Source: an uncultured Lachnospiraceae bacterium (GTDB lineage: Bacteria > Bacillota > Clostridia > Lachnospirales > Lachnospiraceae). From it: DNA of 7,039 nucleotides. The notes under the pieces were generated by a model. It was not told where the DNA came from and searched no databases. It saw nothing but the letters and a program-made list of their open reading frames with translations. The stretch is from assembly GCA_910587895.1 (NCBI GenBank), contig CAJUOE010000224.1, positions 1-7,039 on the forward strand. Direction: 5' to 3'. This document shows positions 1 through 5,680 of the stretch, piece by piece (positions within the stretch are counted from its first letter, which is position 1; the number at the start of each line of letters is the position of its first letter). The position numbers and the translations under genes are program-made.

Positions 1-324
1 GATTGTAAGTGTGTAGATAGTGAAGTAAATTTAGTTAATATCACTTCACATGTAGATAATATGGACAGTCTACATGGAATGTCAGGAGGTGGTGTTACTG
101 TCCCTTATCCAGAAGAAATACATATGATGGCAGATTTGTATAATGCCCCACAGCTTAGGAATTATTATTGCAGAAATTGTTGTATTCTTGGAAAGGATAT
201 GCCAGAAGCGTGTATAGAGGATATAGACAGGATTACAATCAGGGCTTTAGTCACTCTAAGGAAAGTATCAGATACTAAAAATGCGTTATTGGATATTATG
301 GAAGTGCCAGGAATTGAAAATTGA
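1..324 (+). CDS. XRE-type transcriptional regulator, C-terminal part (5' end outside window)
   Basis: The reading frame is open from the first base. The first ATG (61) has no ribosome binding site, so the true start almost certainly lies to the left. The readable part contains the string EEIHMMADLYNAPQLRNYYC, followed by a short Cys-containing segment (RNCCILGKDMP) and a helical stretch (EDIDRITIRALVTLRKVSDT). From family memory, this is the pattern that follows the helix-turn-helix in a common group of Clostridia XRE-family regulators ('P-EEV-MAD-Y-APEL-NYYC...'). The DNA-binding helices themselves are not visible here. The protein ends at LLDIMEVPGIEN, which seems earlier than in relatives I recall, so the C-terminus may be shortened. 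It sits 30 bp upstream of the metallophosphoesterase gene in the same direction, so the two are probably co-transcribed. Family assignment is moderately sure; targets are unknown. Confidence 0.6.
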   Translation, partial: DCKCVDSEVNLVNITSHVDNMDSLHGMSGGGVTVPYPEEIHMMADLYNAPQLRNYYCRNCCILGKDMPEACIEDIDRITIRALVTLRKVSDTKNALLDIMEVPGIEN

Positions 325-339
325 TGGGCAGCCTGCCCA
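325..339 (+). promoter_or_regulatory. Short perfect hairpin between the regulator and the phosphoesterase gene
   Basis: TGGGCA (325-330) and TGCCCA (334-339) are perfect inverted copies around a 3-nt loop. They lie between the regulator stop codon and the AAGGAG ribosome binding site (342-347) of the next gene. No T-tract follows, so it does not look like a terminator. It could modulate translation of the downstream gene or be chance; a 6-bp stem is weak evidence. Confidence 0.25.
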
Positions 340-354
340 GGAAGGAGAATATAA

Positions 355-2673
355 ATGTACCATGCAATGGAGAGGGCTGTTAGCCTGTTGTTTGAACCGC
401 TTCCATTTTCAAGGGAAAATGAAGAACGGGAGGAAACCATCCTGACGCTTGCAAAACAGAATTATGAAGAAATGCTGCAAGGAGGGAGTTCCCCGGTAAA
501 AGCTGCAGGGGATTTCCTAATCCATGCGGATACGGTAGAAGGCGTAAGCGCCTATTTGGGGGAACGTGGAATGGAGGGCAGCAATCCTCCGTGTGTATCC
601 TGTGAAGGCACAGATGCCTATTTGGAGGAACGCGGAATAGAGGGCAGCAATCCCTTGCGTGTACCCTTCGAAAGCACAGATGCCTATTTTGGGGAACGCA
701 AAATGGAGGGTGGCAATCCCTTGTGTGTACCCTGTGGAAAGACTGATTTGGGGGATGGCACAGTGTTAGGGAAGGGGCTGTTCCAGAACGTACAGAAGAA
801 GCTTAGGAGGAACAGCTATGCGCTGGCCTTTGTGCTTGCCCTGTGGTTCAATTCCGCTGCCGCCCTGCTGCTGAACTTGCCGGTATTCTTGGGCTTGCCC
901 CTTGCCCAATCCCTGCCGTCCTTTGGGGTGGTTGCCGCTGAATGGGCAGTGTTTGGCTTGCTGGCGCGTATGGCAGTGAAGAAACGGAAAGAGGTTTCTG
1001 ATGGGGCAATCCAAAAATATGGGAAACAGGAAGAGGTTGGCGGGCAAACCCAGTTTTTCCAAGCGGCCTTTGCATGTTCCTGCCGGGAGCTTGCAAGGAA
1101 GAAGTATGATTTATACACAAAGAAGCTGCTAAATACGTTATTTGGCGTTTTTTCCATAGGGTTTATCCTGTTTTTTTCGGTGGCGCTGGCGTTGGTTTCT
1201 TACCAGTATTCGCTGACGGAAGTGCTGAACACCATTAATTTTTACCTCTCTTTTATTTTTCTGGCGGGATACCTGACGCTGAAAAATTATTTTTGCAGGA
1301 AACAGTATGCGGACTTTTTCTGCGGGAGGAAAGGCCGGGAATATGGGCAGGAACTGCGGCGGGTTAGTGCCTGTTCGGCGGCCTACTATCTGTTTTTCCT
1401 AGTGGTTTTGCTGGTATTGCGGAACCGGACGGAGCATATTTTTTCCTTTGGGATTGCAGCGGTGGCAGGGTATTTTGTATTGGCAATATTTTATAATATG
1501 ACAAGGCGACGCAGGTTTGTGGGGAGGAACCTTGTGCTGAATGTGAAGAAAGCCTGCTGTTACGGCTTGGTTGGCCTTTCCTTGGTTTCTTACCATTTCA
1601 TGAAGCTGGATTTGTTTTTGCTCCAGCCTTATATCAATACGGTTTCCGAGGTAGGGTATGGGGAACCGGAAATTCTGTACGATAAAGACACGGGAGTGTA
1701 TACGCTTGTAGCACAAGAGGATCATTTCCGGATCCTGCAGCTTACAGATATCCACCTTGGGGGCAGCATCTTGTCCGTGGTTGAGGATACGAAGGCGCTG
1801 ACGGCCTGTTACCGGCTGATTCAGGAAACCCAGCCGGATTTGGTGGCTGTGACGGGGGATTTGGTATTTCCTATGGGCATTATGTCCTTTTCCTTTAACA
1901 ACAATGCCCCTATCATGCAATTTGCAAATTTCATGCGGAATGTGGGAATCCCTTGGGTATTTACCTATGGGAACCACGATACGGAATCTTTGGCGACGCT
2001 GGACCGGGCAGAGGTGGATAAGCTTTTGAAATCCTTGTCCTATAAGACTTCCAAAAACCTGCTTTACCCTTATGTCCAGCCAGACGTCTATGGGAGGAGC
2101 AACCAGATGGTGGAAATCCGGGCGTCGGACGGCAAGCTGATGCAGGCGCTGTTCCTGATTGATTCCAACGACTATGTGGAGGCCGGGGGCATCAATGAAT
2201 ACGATTATATCCATGACGACCAAGTGGAATGGTACCGGAGGATGGTAGAGGGTCTTTCCAAGCGGGAGGGGGAGCAAGTTCCGTCCATGGTGTTTACCCA
2301 TATCCCTTTGCAGGAATATAAGGAGGCGAATGAGCTTTATGAGGCTGGCAGCGATGAGGTGACGTATTTCTATGGGGAACTTGGGGAGAAAATGATTGAT
2401 AAAATCTGCTGTTCGAAATATAAGAGCAAGCTTTTTGATACGGCGGTGGAGTTAGGCAGCACGCAGGCGATTTTCTGCGGCCACGACCATTACAATAACC
2501 AGTCATTGGAATATAAGGGAATCCGGCTGACATATGGCTACAGCATTGATTACCTTGCCATGCCGGGGATTGAGGATGATACTGAGCAGCGGGGGGCGAC
2601 GCTGGTGACGGTGGGGAAGGACGGGGAGTATCAGATTGAGCCTTACCGGCTGGTGGACCTTCCGGCGGAATAG
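355..2673 (+). CDS. Membrane-anchored calcineurin-like metallophosphoesterase, 772 aa
   Basis: The ATG is preceded by AAGGAG with 7-nt spacing. Residues 1-60 are a charged helical region (ERENEEREE..., NYEEMLQGGSSPVKAAGDFL), loosely like the helical prefix domains of Firmicute membrane proteins. Residues 66-131 are three 22-residue tandem repeats. Hydrophobic segments lie at about 154-174, 187-207, 262-284, 294-310, 340-356, 361-381 and 401-423. Basic clusters (KKLRR 148-152, KKRKE 209-213, TRRRR 383-387) alternate so that the N-terminus is predicted cytoplasmic and everything after the seventh helix extracytoplasmic. Residues about 457-735 carry the whole metallophosphoesterase motif set: D465-x-H467, GDLV (501-504), GNHD (539-542), H649 in FTHIP, and GHDH (709-712). 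These are the usual ligands for a two-metal centre, so it should be an active phosphatase, phosphodiesterase or nucleotidase. The substrate cannot be read from sequence; a lipid or cell-wall phosphoester is plausible given the topology. Probably in an operon with the upstream regulator. Confidence 0.85.
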   Translation: MYHAMERAVSLLFEPLPFSRENEEREETILTLAKQNYEEMLQGGSSPVKAAGDFLIHADTVEGVSAYLGERGMEGSNPPCVSCEGTDAYLEERGIEGSNPLRVPFESTDAYFGERKMEGGNPLCVPCGKTDLGDGTVLGKGLFQNVQKKLRRNSYALAFVLALWFNSAAALLLNLPVFLGLPLAQSLPSFGVVAAEWAVFGLLARMAVKKRKEVSDGAIQKYGKQEEVGGQTQFFQAAFACSCRELARKKYDLYTKKLLNTLFGVFSIGFILFFSVALALVSYQYSLTEVLNTINFYLSFIFLAGYLTLKNYFCRKQYADFFCGRKGREYGQELRRVSACSAAYYLFFLVVLLVLRNRTEHIFSFGIAAVAGYFVLAIFYNMTRRRRFVGRNLVLNVKKACCYGLVGLSLVSYHFMKLDLFLLQPYINTVSEVGYGEPEILYDKDTGVYTLVAQEDHFRILQLTDIHLGGSILSVVEDTKALTACYRLIQETQPDLVAVTGDLVFPMGIMSFSFNNNAPIMQFANFMRNVGIPWVFTYGNHDTESLATLDRAEVDKLLKSLSYKTSKNLLYPYVQPDVYGRSNQMVEIRASDGKLMQALFLIDSNDYVEAGGINEYDYIHDDQVEWYRRMVEGLSKREGEQVPSMVFTHIPLQEYKEANELYEAGSDEVTYFYGELGEKMIDKICCSKYKSKLFDTAVELGSTQAIFCGHDHYNNQSLEYKGIRLTYGYSIDYLAMPGIEDDTEQRGATLVTVGKDGEYQIEPYRLVDLPAE
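550..747 (+). repeat. Three tandem 66-bp repeats inside the phosphoesterase gene
   Basis: Copies at 550-615, 616-681 and 682-747 encode 22-residue units of the form AY-xx-ER-x-xEG-x-NP-xx-V-(5-6 residues)-TD (residues 66-87, 88-109, 110-131). Similarity is clear in both DNA and protein, with scattered substitutions. The unit length is a multiple of three, so copy number can change without breaking the frame. The repeats lie in the predicted cytoplasmic region before the first membrane helix, and units 1 and 3 carry two cysteines each (CVSC, CVPC). Confidence 0.85.
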
Positions 2674-2780
2674 GGATGGGGCTTTTACTGTAAATGCGCG
2701 GACAAGGGCAGTATTATTTAAATGTATTTTTTCAGGCTGCTTATGCGGAAAGTATATTAAGAAGTGCCGCCACAGGTAGC

Positions 2781-2805
2781 ATATCCTTTAACAGAAACAG
2801 GATAT
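2781..2805. promoter_or_regulatory. Imperfect inverted repeat in the gap upstream of the nuclease gene
   Basis: ATATCCT (2781-2787) and AGGATAT (2799-2805) are perfect inverted copies around an 11-nt loop. The flanks (AGGTAGC and AGCCT) extend the pairing imperfectly. There is no T-tract, so an operator or structured leader is more likely than a terminator. The rest of the 193-bp gap 2674-2866 shows no convincing gene; a 37-codon frame at 2694-2807 has no ribosome binding site. I see no clear terminator after the phosphoesterase gene. Confidence 0.3.
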
Positions 2806-2866
2806 AGCCTAATGCATATTCGAAGAATCAATGTGTGATATGAACATATGAAAGGCAAAGTCAATT

Positions 2867-3955
2867 ATGAATGAATCAATTAAAACTGAAAATACTGATA
2901 TCATGAGTATCTATCAAAAATCAGAAAACATACTATTAGATGTACAAAACATTATAGAAACTTCCCAACGGCAAGCCTACCATGCAGTAGACAAAATTCT
3001 GTCGCAAAGAAATTGGCTGATTGGATATCGAATAGCCGAGGAAGAAATTGATGGTTCAGACCGTGCGGAATATGGTGCAAACATCATAAAAAAGTTATCC
3101 AAAAAGCTAACCGCAAAGTATGGAAAAGGTTATGACCGCAGTAATCTTTATCATTGTTTGCGCTTTTATAAAGAATTTCCCCAGATTGTCGACACAGCGT
3201 GTCGACAATCCCATATACGGCTTTCATGGTCTCATTATCGTGCATTATTGCAGGTGGCAGATTCTGCTGCCCGCAGTTGGTACGAGAAAGAGGCATATGA
3301 GCAGACATGGAGCGTCCGTACATTACAGCGCAATATCAATACGCAATATTACTACCGTATCCTGCAGTCCCAACATAAAGAATTGGTGGAACAGGAAATG
3401 CTTGAAAAGACTTCCAAGTTCCAGAACGATAAGTTAGAGTTTATCAGAAATCCTGTCATAGCGGAATTTCTTGGATTATCGTCCAATACGGATTTTACGG
3501 AAACGGAGCTGGAAACCAGTATTATTTCAAATATTCAGAAATTTCTGATGGAAATGGGAAAAGGATATGCCTTTGTAGCCCGCCAGCAGCATATCAAGAC
3601 GGAGAAAGAGGATTATTTTATCGACCTTGTATTTTACAATTACATTTTGAAGTGTTTTGTACTGATTGATTTGAAAACGGGCAAAATAGCGCATCAGGAT
3701 GTAGGGCAGATGGATATGTATATCCGTATGTACGATGAATTAAAGAAGGGTGCGGATGATAATCCGACATTAGGTATCGTACTCTGTACGGAAACGGATG
3801 AAGATATCGCAAGGTATTCCGTCCTTCATGGCAATGAGCAGTTGTTTGCATCAAAATATAAATTGTATTTGCCGACAGAAGAAGAGCTGCGAAAAGAAAT
3901 CGAAACGCAAAAAAACATGTTTTTTTTACAGCAAAAAGAAAAGCAGAGTGAGTAA
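2867..3955 (+). CDS. DUF1016 / YhcG-type PD-(D/E)XK nuclease, 362 aa
   Basis: The ATG has a weak AAAGG 11 nt upstream. An in-frame stop at 2849-2851 rules out a longer form; M13 is an alternative start. Residues about 20-165 match the helical N-terminal DUF1016 domain (LIGYRIAEEE, EYG..IIKKLSKKLTAKYGKGYDRSNL, then LSWSHYRALL at 119-128). Residues about 185-345 match the YhcG-type C-terminal nuclease: E216, D253 in YFIDLVFYN, and D268-x-K270 in VLIDLKTGK form the PD-(D/E)XK pattern, followed by QDVGQMDMYI and GIVLCTE. Length fits the family. YhcG-type proteins often occur inside or beside type I restriction loci. Here a strong ribosome binding site and a broken hsdR follow directly, consistent with such a locus having decayed. 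Biochemical activity and role in defence are inferred. Residues 106-118 contain a 27-bp palindrome that seems to add residues before LSWSHY. Confidence 0.9.
   Translation: MNESIKTENTDIMSIYQKSENILLDVQNIIETSQRQAYHAVDKILSQRNWLIGYRIAEEEIDGSDRAEYGANIIKKLSKKLTAKYGKGYDRSNLYHCLRFYKEFPQIVDTACRQSHIRLSWSHYRALLQVADSAARSWYEKEAYEQTWSVRTLQRNINTQYYYRILQSQHKELVEQEMLEKTSKFQNDKLEFIRNPVIAEFLGLSSNTDFTETELETSIISNIQKFLMEMGKGYAFVARQQHIKTEKEDYFIDLVFYNYILKCFVLIDLKTGKIAHQDVGQMDMYIRMYDELKKGADDNPTLGIVLCTETDEDIARYSVLHGNEQLFASKYKLYLPTEEELRKEIETQKNMFFLQQKEKQSE
3184..3210. repeat. 27-bp near-perfect palindrome inside the nuclease coding sequence
   Basis: GATTGTCGACAC (3184-3195) and GTGTCGACAATC (3199-3210) are exact inverted copies around a 3-nt loop (AGC). 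The palindrome contains two GTCGAC hexamers. It encodes IVDTACRQS in the gene frame, and the opposite strand reads nearly the same peptide, IVDTLCRQS. It lies just upstream of the conserved LSWSHY segment. Confidence 0.9.
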
Positions 3956-4012
3956 ATGCACATTGCAGGAAACATGCTGAAGGGAAAAAGGTACATTGAG
4001 GAGGAACGATTT

Positions 4013-4259
4013 ATGTCAGATTTTGATGTAAAGGAAAAACGTTTTGAACAGGATATAGAAGAATATCTTATTACCGGCATTTAATCAAGGGAGCAACGGC
4101 TCAGGGCGAGTCGGGGGAAAAGGAAATCCTATCACTGAAAACGGATACGGCACAGCGTATCTTTGGCAGAATGTTCTCTGCAAAGAGCGTTTGCTTGAAA
4201 TCCTGAATAAGTATCTTCATCTAAAGGCAGAACGGGAAAAGCGGATAGTGATTCATTAA
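4013..4259 (+). pseudogene. hsdR: Collapsed type I restriction endonuclease R subunit (hsdR remnant)
   Basis: A good ribosome binding site (GAGGAGG, 3998-4004, 8-nt spacing) precedes ATG 4013. The first 21 residues, MSDFDVKEKRFEQDIEEYLIT, match the N-terminus of type I restriction R subunits, but a stop comes at 4082-4084. In a different frame, 4077-4259 reads AFNQGSNGSGRVGGKGNP followed by ITENGYGTAYLWQNVL and a helical stretch ending in VIH-stop. That is the HsdR segment just after the N-terminal nuclease domain and before the ATP-binding helicase. An internal deletion of roughly 190-200 codons (estimated from family memory) therefore removed the nuclease core and shifted the frame at about 4070-4078. 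The helicase and C-terminal regions are also gone. No restriction activity is possible; a 23-residue peptide might still be made. Confidence 0.8.
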
Positions 4260-4332
4260 GAATAGGTGCAGCTAATCGTATTGTGCAATTGTTGAATAAG
4301 CAACGTTATAGCAATAATGAGAATTGTGTTAA

Positions 4333-4485
4333 TATGAATCTGATATAGAAACGAAAAAAATCTATGTTTTAAATTTAGCAGAAGAAAATACAGCTGTATC
4401 TATTGCGTTGGAACGTAGGGAACATGAAACTTATATCTTGCCCTTTGCAGGACAGCAGCCAAAATTGTTCTGTGATTTTCCTTTA
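4333..4485 (+). pseudogene. Fragment resembling a sacsin/HSP90-like ATP-binding protein
   Basis: A frame with no start of its own (stop at 4330-4332) reads YESDIETKKIYVLNLAEEN and then ERREHETYILPFAGQQPKLF-CDFPL. From family memory, the 'PK-LFCDFPL' segment is typical of large sacsin-type proteins with a histidine-kinase-like ATPase fold, which occur in bacterial defence and accessory islands. Only about 50 residues remain, and the frame then runs straight into recombinase-like sequence at about 4486. The stretch 4260-4332 before it is open in one frame (ANRIVQLLNKQRYSNN) but I do not recognise it. The family call is tentative; that it is a broken scrap is clear. Confidence 0.4.
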
Positions 4486-4781
4486 AAAGGAAAACGTAAA
4501 ATCCCGATGGCCTTAAAAGCATATCAGATTCTGAAAAAACAAAAACTCTGGAAAGCTGAAATTGAAGCCAAAGGAAAGAAAGCTCCAGAGGGATTTGGAG
4601 GCTTGGTAGTGGCATGAACCCAAAAACAGCGCAAGTTCTCTTAGGACATTCAAGCGTCAATATCACAATGAACCTGTACTGCCATGTGACGGAAGGCACG
4701 CTCATATCTGAAATGAGCAAATTTGAAGCAGAAGAACCTGAAAAAGGCGTCAATCGCCAAAGTGGTGTAAAAGTGGTGTAA
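4486..4781 (+). pseudogene. Tyrosine recombinase / phage-type integrase remnant in two pieces
   Basis: Piece one (4486-4613) reads KGKRKIPMALKAYQIL, then KKAPEGFGGLV, as in the middle of Clostridia phage-type integrases. Piece two, in another frame (4611-4781), reads GMNPKTAQVLLGHSSVNITM, then NLYCHVTEG, ending in SGVKVV-stop. This is the C-terminal catalytic end, with the LGH histidine and the likely nucleophilic tyrosine in NLYCHV. The segment between, which would hold the HxxR catalytic box, is missing, so a deletion joined the pieces at about 4605-4613. The N-terminal DNA-binding domain is also lost. The second piece could in principle start at ATG 4614 (55 residues) but would not be a working recombinase. 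It marks one end of a former integrative element or prophage. Confidence 0.75.
4760..4781 (+). repeat. Perfect 11-bp tandem duplication at the integrase 3' end
   Basis: AAGTGGTGTAA occurs twice without a gap (4760-4770 and 4771-4781), covering the last codons and the stop of the integrase remnant. It may be simple slippage or part of a former attachment region. The gap 4782-4923 that follows is AT-rich and non-coding, with a 5-bp hairpin (TCCTT/AAGGA) too weak to call a terminator. Confidence 0.6.
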
Positions 4782-4893
4782 TTTCTAAAAATCAACTTCA
4801 TAAATCCTTATTTTTCAAGGAAACTTCCCCACAATTAACATTTCTCAAACAAAACCCAAACATTACAAAAACAATCAACTGTTATCCTGTATT

Positions 4894-4899
4894 TATAAA
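4894..4899 (+). promoter_or_regulatory. Possible -10 element upstream of the hendecad-repeat gene
   Basis: TATAAA lies 30 bp before the start codon in an AT-rich region, where a -10 box would be expected. I find no convincing -35 box at 16-18 bp upstream, so the call is weak. The ribosome binding site AAAGGGAG (4907-4914) is strong, with 9-nt spacing. Confidence 0.25.
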
Positions 4900-4923
4900 A
4901 TAAAAGAAAGGGAGATTGAAGAC

Positions 4924-5310
4924 ATGGCAAAATCAAAGCTGGTGGAGGCAAATGAAAAAATTGCAGAAGGAGTAGCCGGTGGCTATAAGAAGATTGAAGA
5001 AGGCGTGGTTGGCGGCTATAAGAAGATTGAAGAGGGCGTGGTCGGCGGTTACAGGAAAATCGAAGAGAGCGCAGTGGGAGGATTCCAAAAGATAGCCGAT
5101 AAGTTCGTGGGCAATTTCCTCACAAAAGAAGGGGAATCCGTAGAAGAGGCAAAGGAACGGATGGCGGCTGAACAGAAAGAAAGAGAAGAAAAGAACGCTG
5201 CCGGACGGAAGGAACGTGAGCAGAAGCAGAAAGAGGCAGCAAAGGAGAGCCAGCAGAAAGAGGAAGCCGCCAGACTGGAAGCAAGAAGGAAGGCAGGGAT
5301 TGAAAGATGA
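4924..5310 (+). CDS. Small hendecad-repeat protein with charged helical tail, 128 aa
   Basis: A strong ribosome binding site (AAAGGGAG) sets the ATG. Residues 15-58 are four 11-residue units of the type EGVVGGYKKIE (15-25, 26-36, 37-47, 48-58), with a degenerate fifth unit to residue 69 (DKFVGNFLTKE). Eleven-residue periodicity with V, Y and I on one face and K/E on the other suggests a long amphipathic helix, as in hendecad coiled coils or membrane-surface-binding helices. Residues about 73-128 are almost entirely E, K, R, A and Q, a typical single helix or coiled coil. There is no signal peptide or membrane segment, so it is probably cytoplasmic. I have seen similar short proteins in Clostridia, but their function is not established to my knowledge. 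Its stop overlaps the start of the membrane protein gene (ATGA), so the two are probably translated together and may form a complex. Confidence 0.8.
   Translation: MAKSKLVEANEKIAEGVAGGYKKIEEGVVGGYKKIEEGVVGGYRKIEESAVGGFQKIADKFVGNFLTKEGESVEEAKERMAAEQKEREEKNAAGRKEREQKQKEAAKESQQKEEAARLEARRKAGIER
4966..5097 (+). repeat. Four tandem 33-bp repeats encoding the hendecad units
   Basis: Units start at 4966, 4999, 5032 and 5065. The second and third are nearly identical in DNA (mostly silent changes such as GTT/GTC and GAA/GAG), while the first and fourth diverge more. This points to expansion by tandem duplication with the 11-residue period preserved. Confidence 0.85.
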
Positions 5311-5675
5311 AAAAGAGTACATTTGTGGCAATGATTCTGGGAACTATCGGGGGAATTCTATTTGCACTTGGGATGTGCATGGCTTTGATACCAGAGTGGG
5401 ATGCGTTTTGGCCGGGCGTCATTATGGGCGTAATCGGGGCAGCAGTGCTTCTAACCATGGTGCTTGTATGGAGGAGGATGGAAAACAAGGCTCCGGCCAA
5501 ACTGTCCGGTAAGGCAATCGGCGCAGCCCTGATTGGCATTGCCGGGGCATTGCTGTTCGGCGTTGGCATGTGCCTGTCAATGGTATGGAGCCATATGGTA
5601 GCCGGCATCATAGCCGGCATAGTGGGAATTGTAGTCCTTCTTTGCCTGATTCCTTTTCTAAAAGGGTTAAAGTAA
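5307..5675 (+). CDS. Four-helix integral membrane protein with two similar halves, 122 aa
   Basis: The ATG overlaps the previous stop codon by four bases, and a purine-rich AAGGAAGG-like stretch inside the upstream gene can serve as ribosome binding site. Membrane segments are predicted at about 7-27, 35-55, 70-91 and 96-117, joined by a basic/charged loop (WRRMENKAPAKLSGK, 55-69). The halves resemble each other: ILGTIGGILFALGMCM (10-25) against LIGIAGALLFGVGMCL (75-90), each followed by a Trp-containing loop and a Gly/Ile-rich helix, so the gene probably arose by internal duplication. Both ends are predicted cytoplasmic. I do not recognise a named family. It probably works with the coupled hendecad-repeat protein. 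Its stop codon (5673-5675) lies at the junction with foreign-looking sequence, so the last residues and the stop may not be native. Confidence 0.75.
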   Translation: MKKSTFVAMILGTIGGILFALGMCMALIPEWDAFWPGVIMGVIGAAVLLTMVLVWRRMENKAPAKLSGKAIGAALIGIAGALLFGVGMCLSMVWSHMVAGIIAGIVGIVVLLCLIPFLKGLK

Positions 5676-5680
5676 CCGGA
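5672..5680. other. Junction between Firmicute-type and Bacteroidales-type sequence
   Basis: To the left the plus strand codes for a Firmicute-type membrane protein. To the right the minus strand codes for a Bacteroidales-type protein. The minus-strand frame stays open across the join for another 183 codons, but the residues there are only the antisense of the plus-strand genes, so the authentic protein ends at about Tyr (5674-5672). No repeat, insertion sequence or attachment site is visible at the join. An assembly or library chimera is the simplest reading. Confidence 0.65.

Noticed and set aside
1399..2301. 300-codon minus-strand frame inside the phosphoesterase gene
   Set aside because: It is antisense to the conserved catalytic domain, rich in H, R and Q, and has no recognisable family pattern. 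It is a shadow frame.
2694..2807. 37-codon plus-strand frame (MRGQGQYYLNVFFQ...) in the gap before the nuclease
   Set aside because: It has no ribosome binding site. A faint resemblance to specificity-subunit (HsdS) text, including SAATGS, is too weak to call a remnant, though a search with this peptide would settle it.
3084..3323. Minus-strand frame containing IVDTLCRQS
   Set aside because: The similarity to the forward protein is fully explained by the 27-bp palindrome. There is no other coding evidence.
4408..4617. 69-codon frame starting at TTG as a real small gene
   Set aside because: The TTG has no ribosome binding site, the frame extends further upstream without a start, and the two halves look like pieces of different larger proteins. 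It is treated as pseudogene debris.
4811..4827. TCCTT/AAGGA hairpin after the integrase remnant as a terminator
   Set aside because: The stem is only five mostly AT pairs and is not followed by a T-tract.
4966..5097. Tandem repeats as a CRISPR array
   Set aside because: The units are contiguous 33-bp coding repeats without unique spacers and lie in frame within a gene.
5120..5671. Continuation of the minus-strand 634-codon frame left of the junction
   Set aside because: This part is exactly antisense to two well-supported plus-strand genes and has low-complexity content (runs of P, S, L). The family-like sequence stops at the join.
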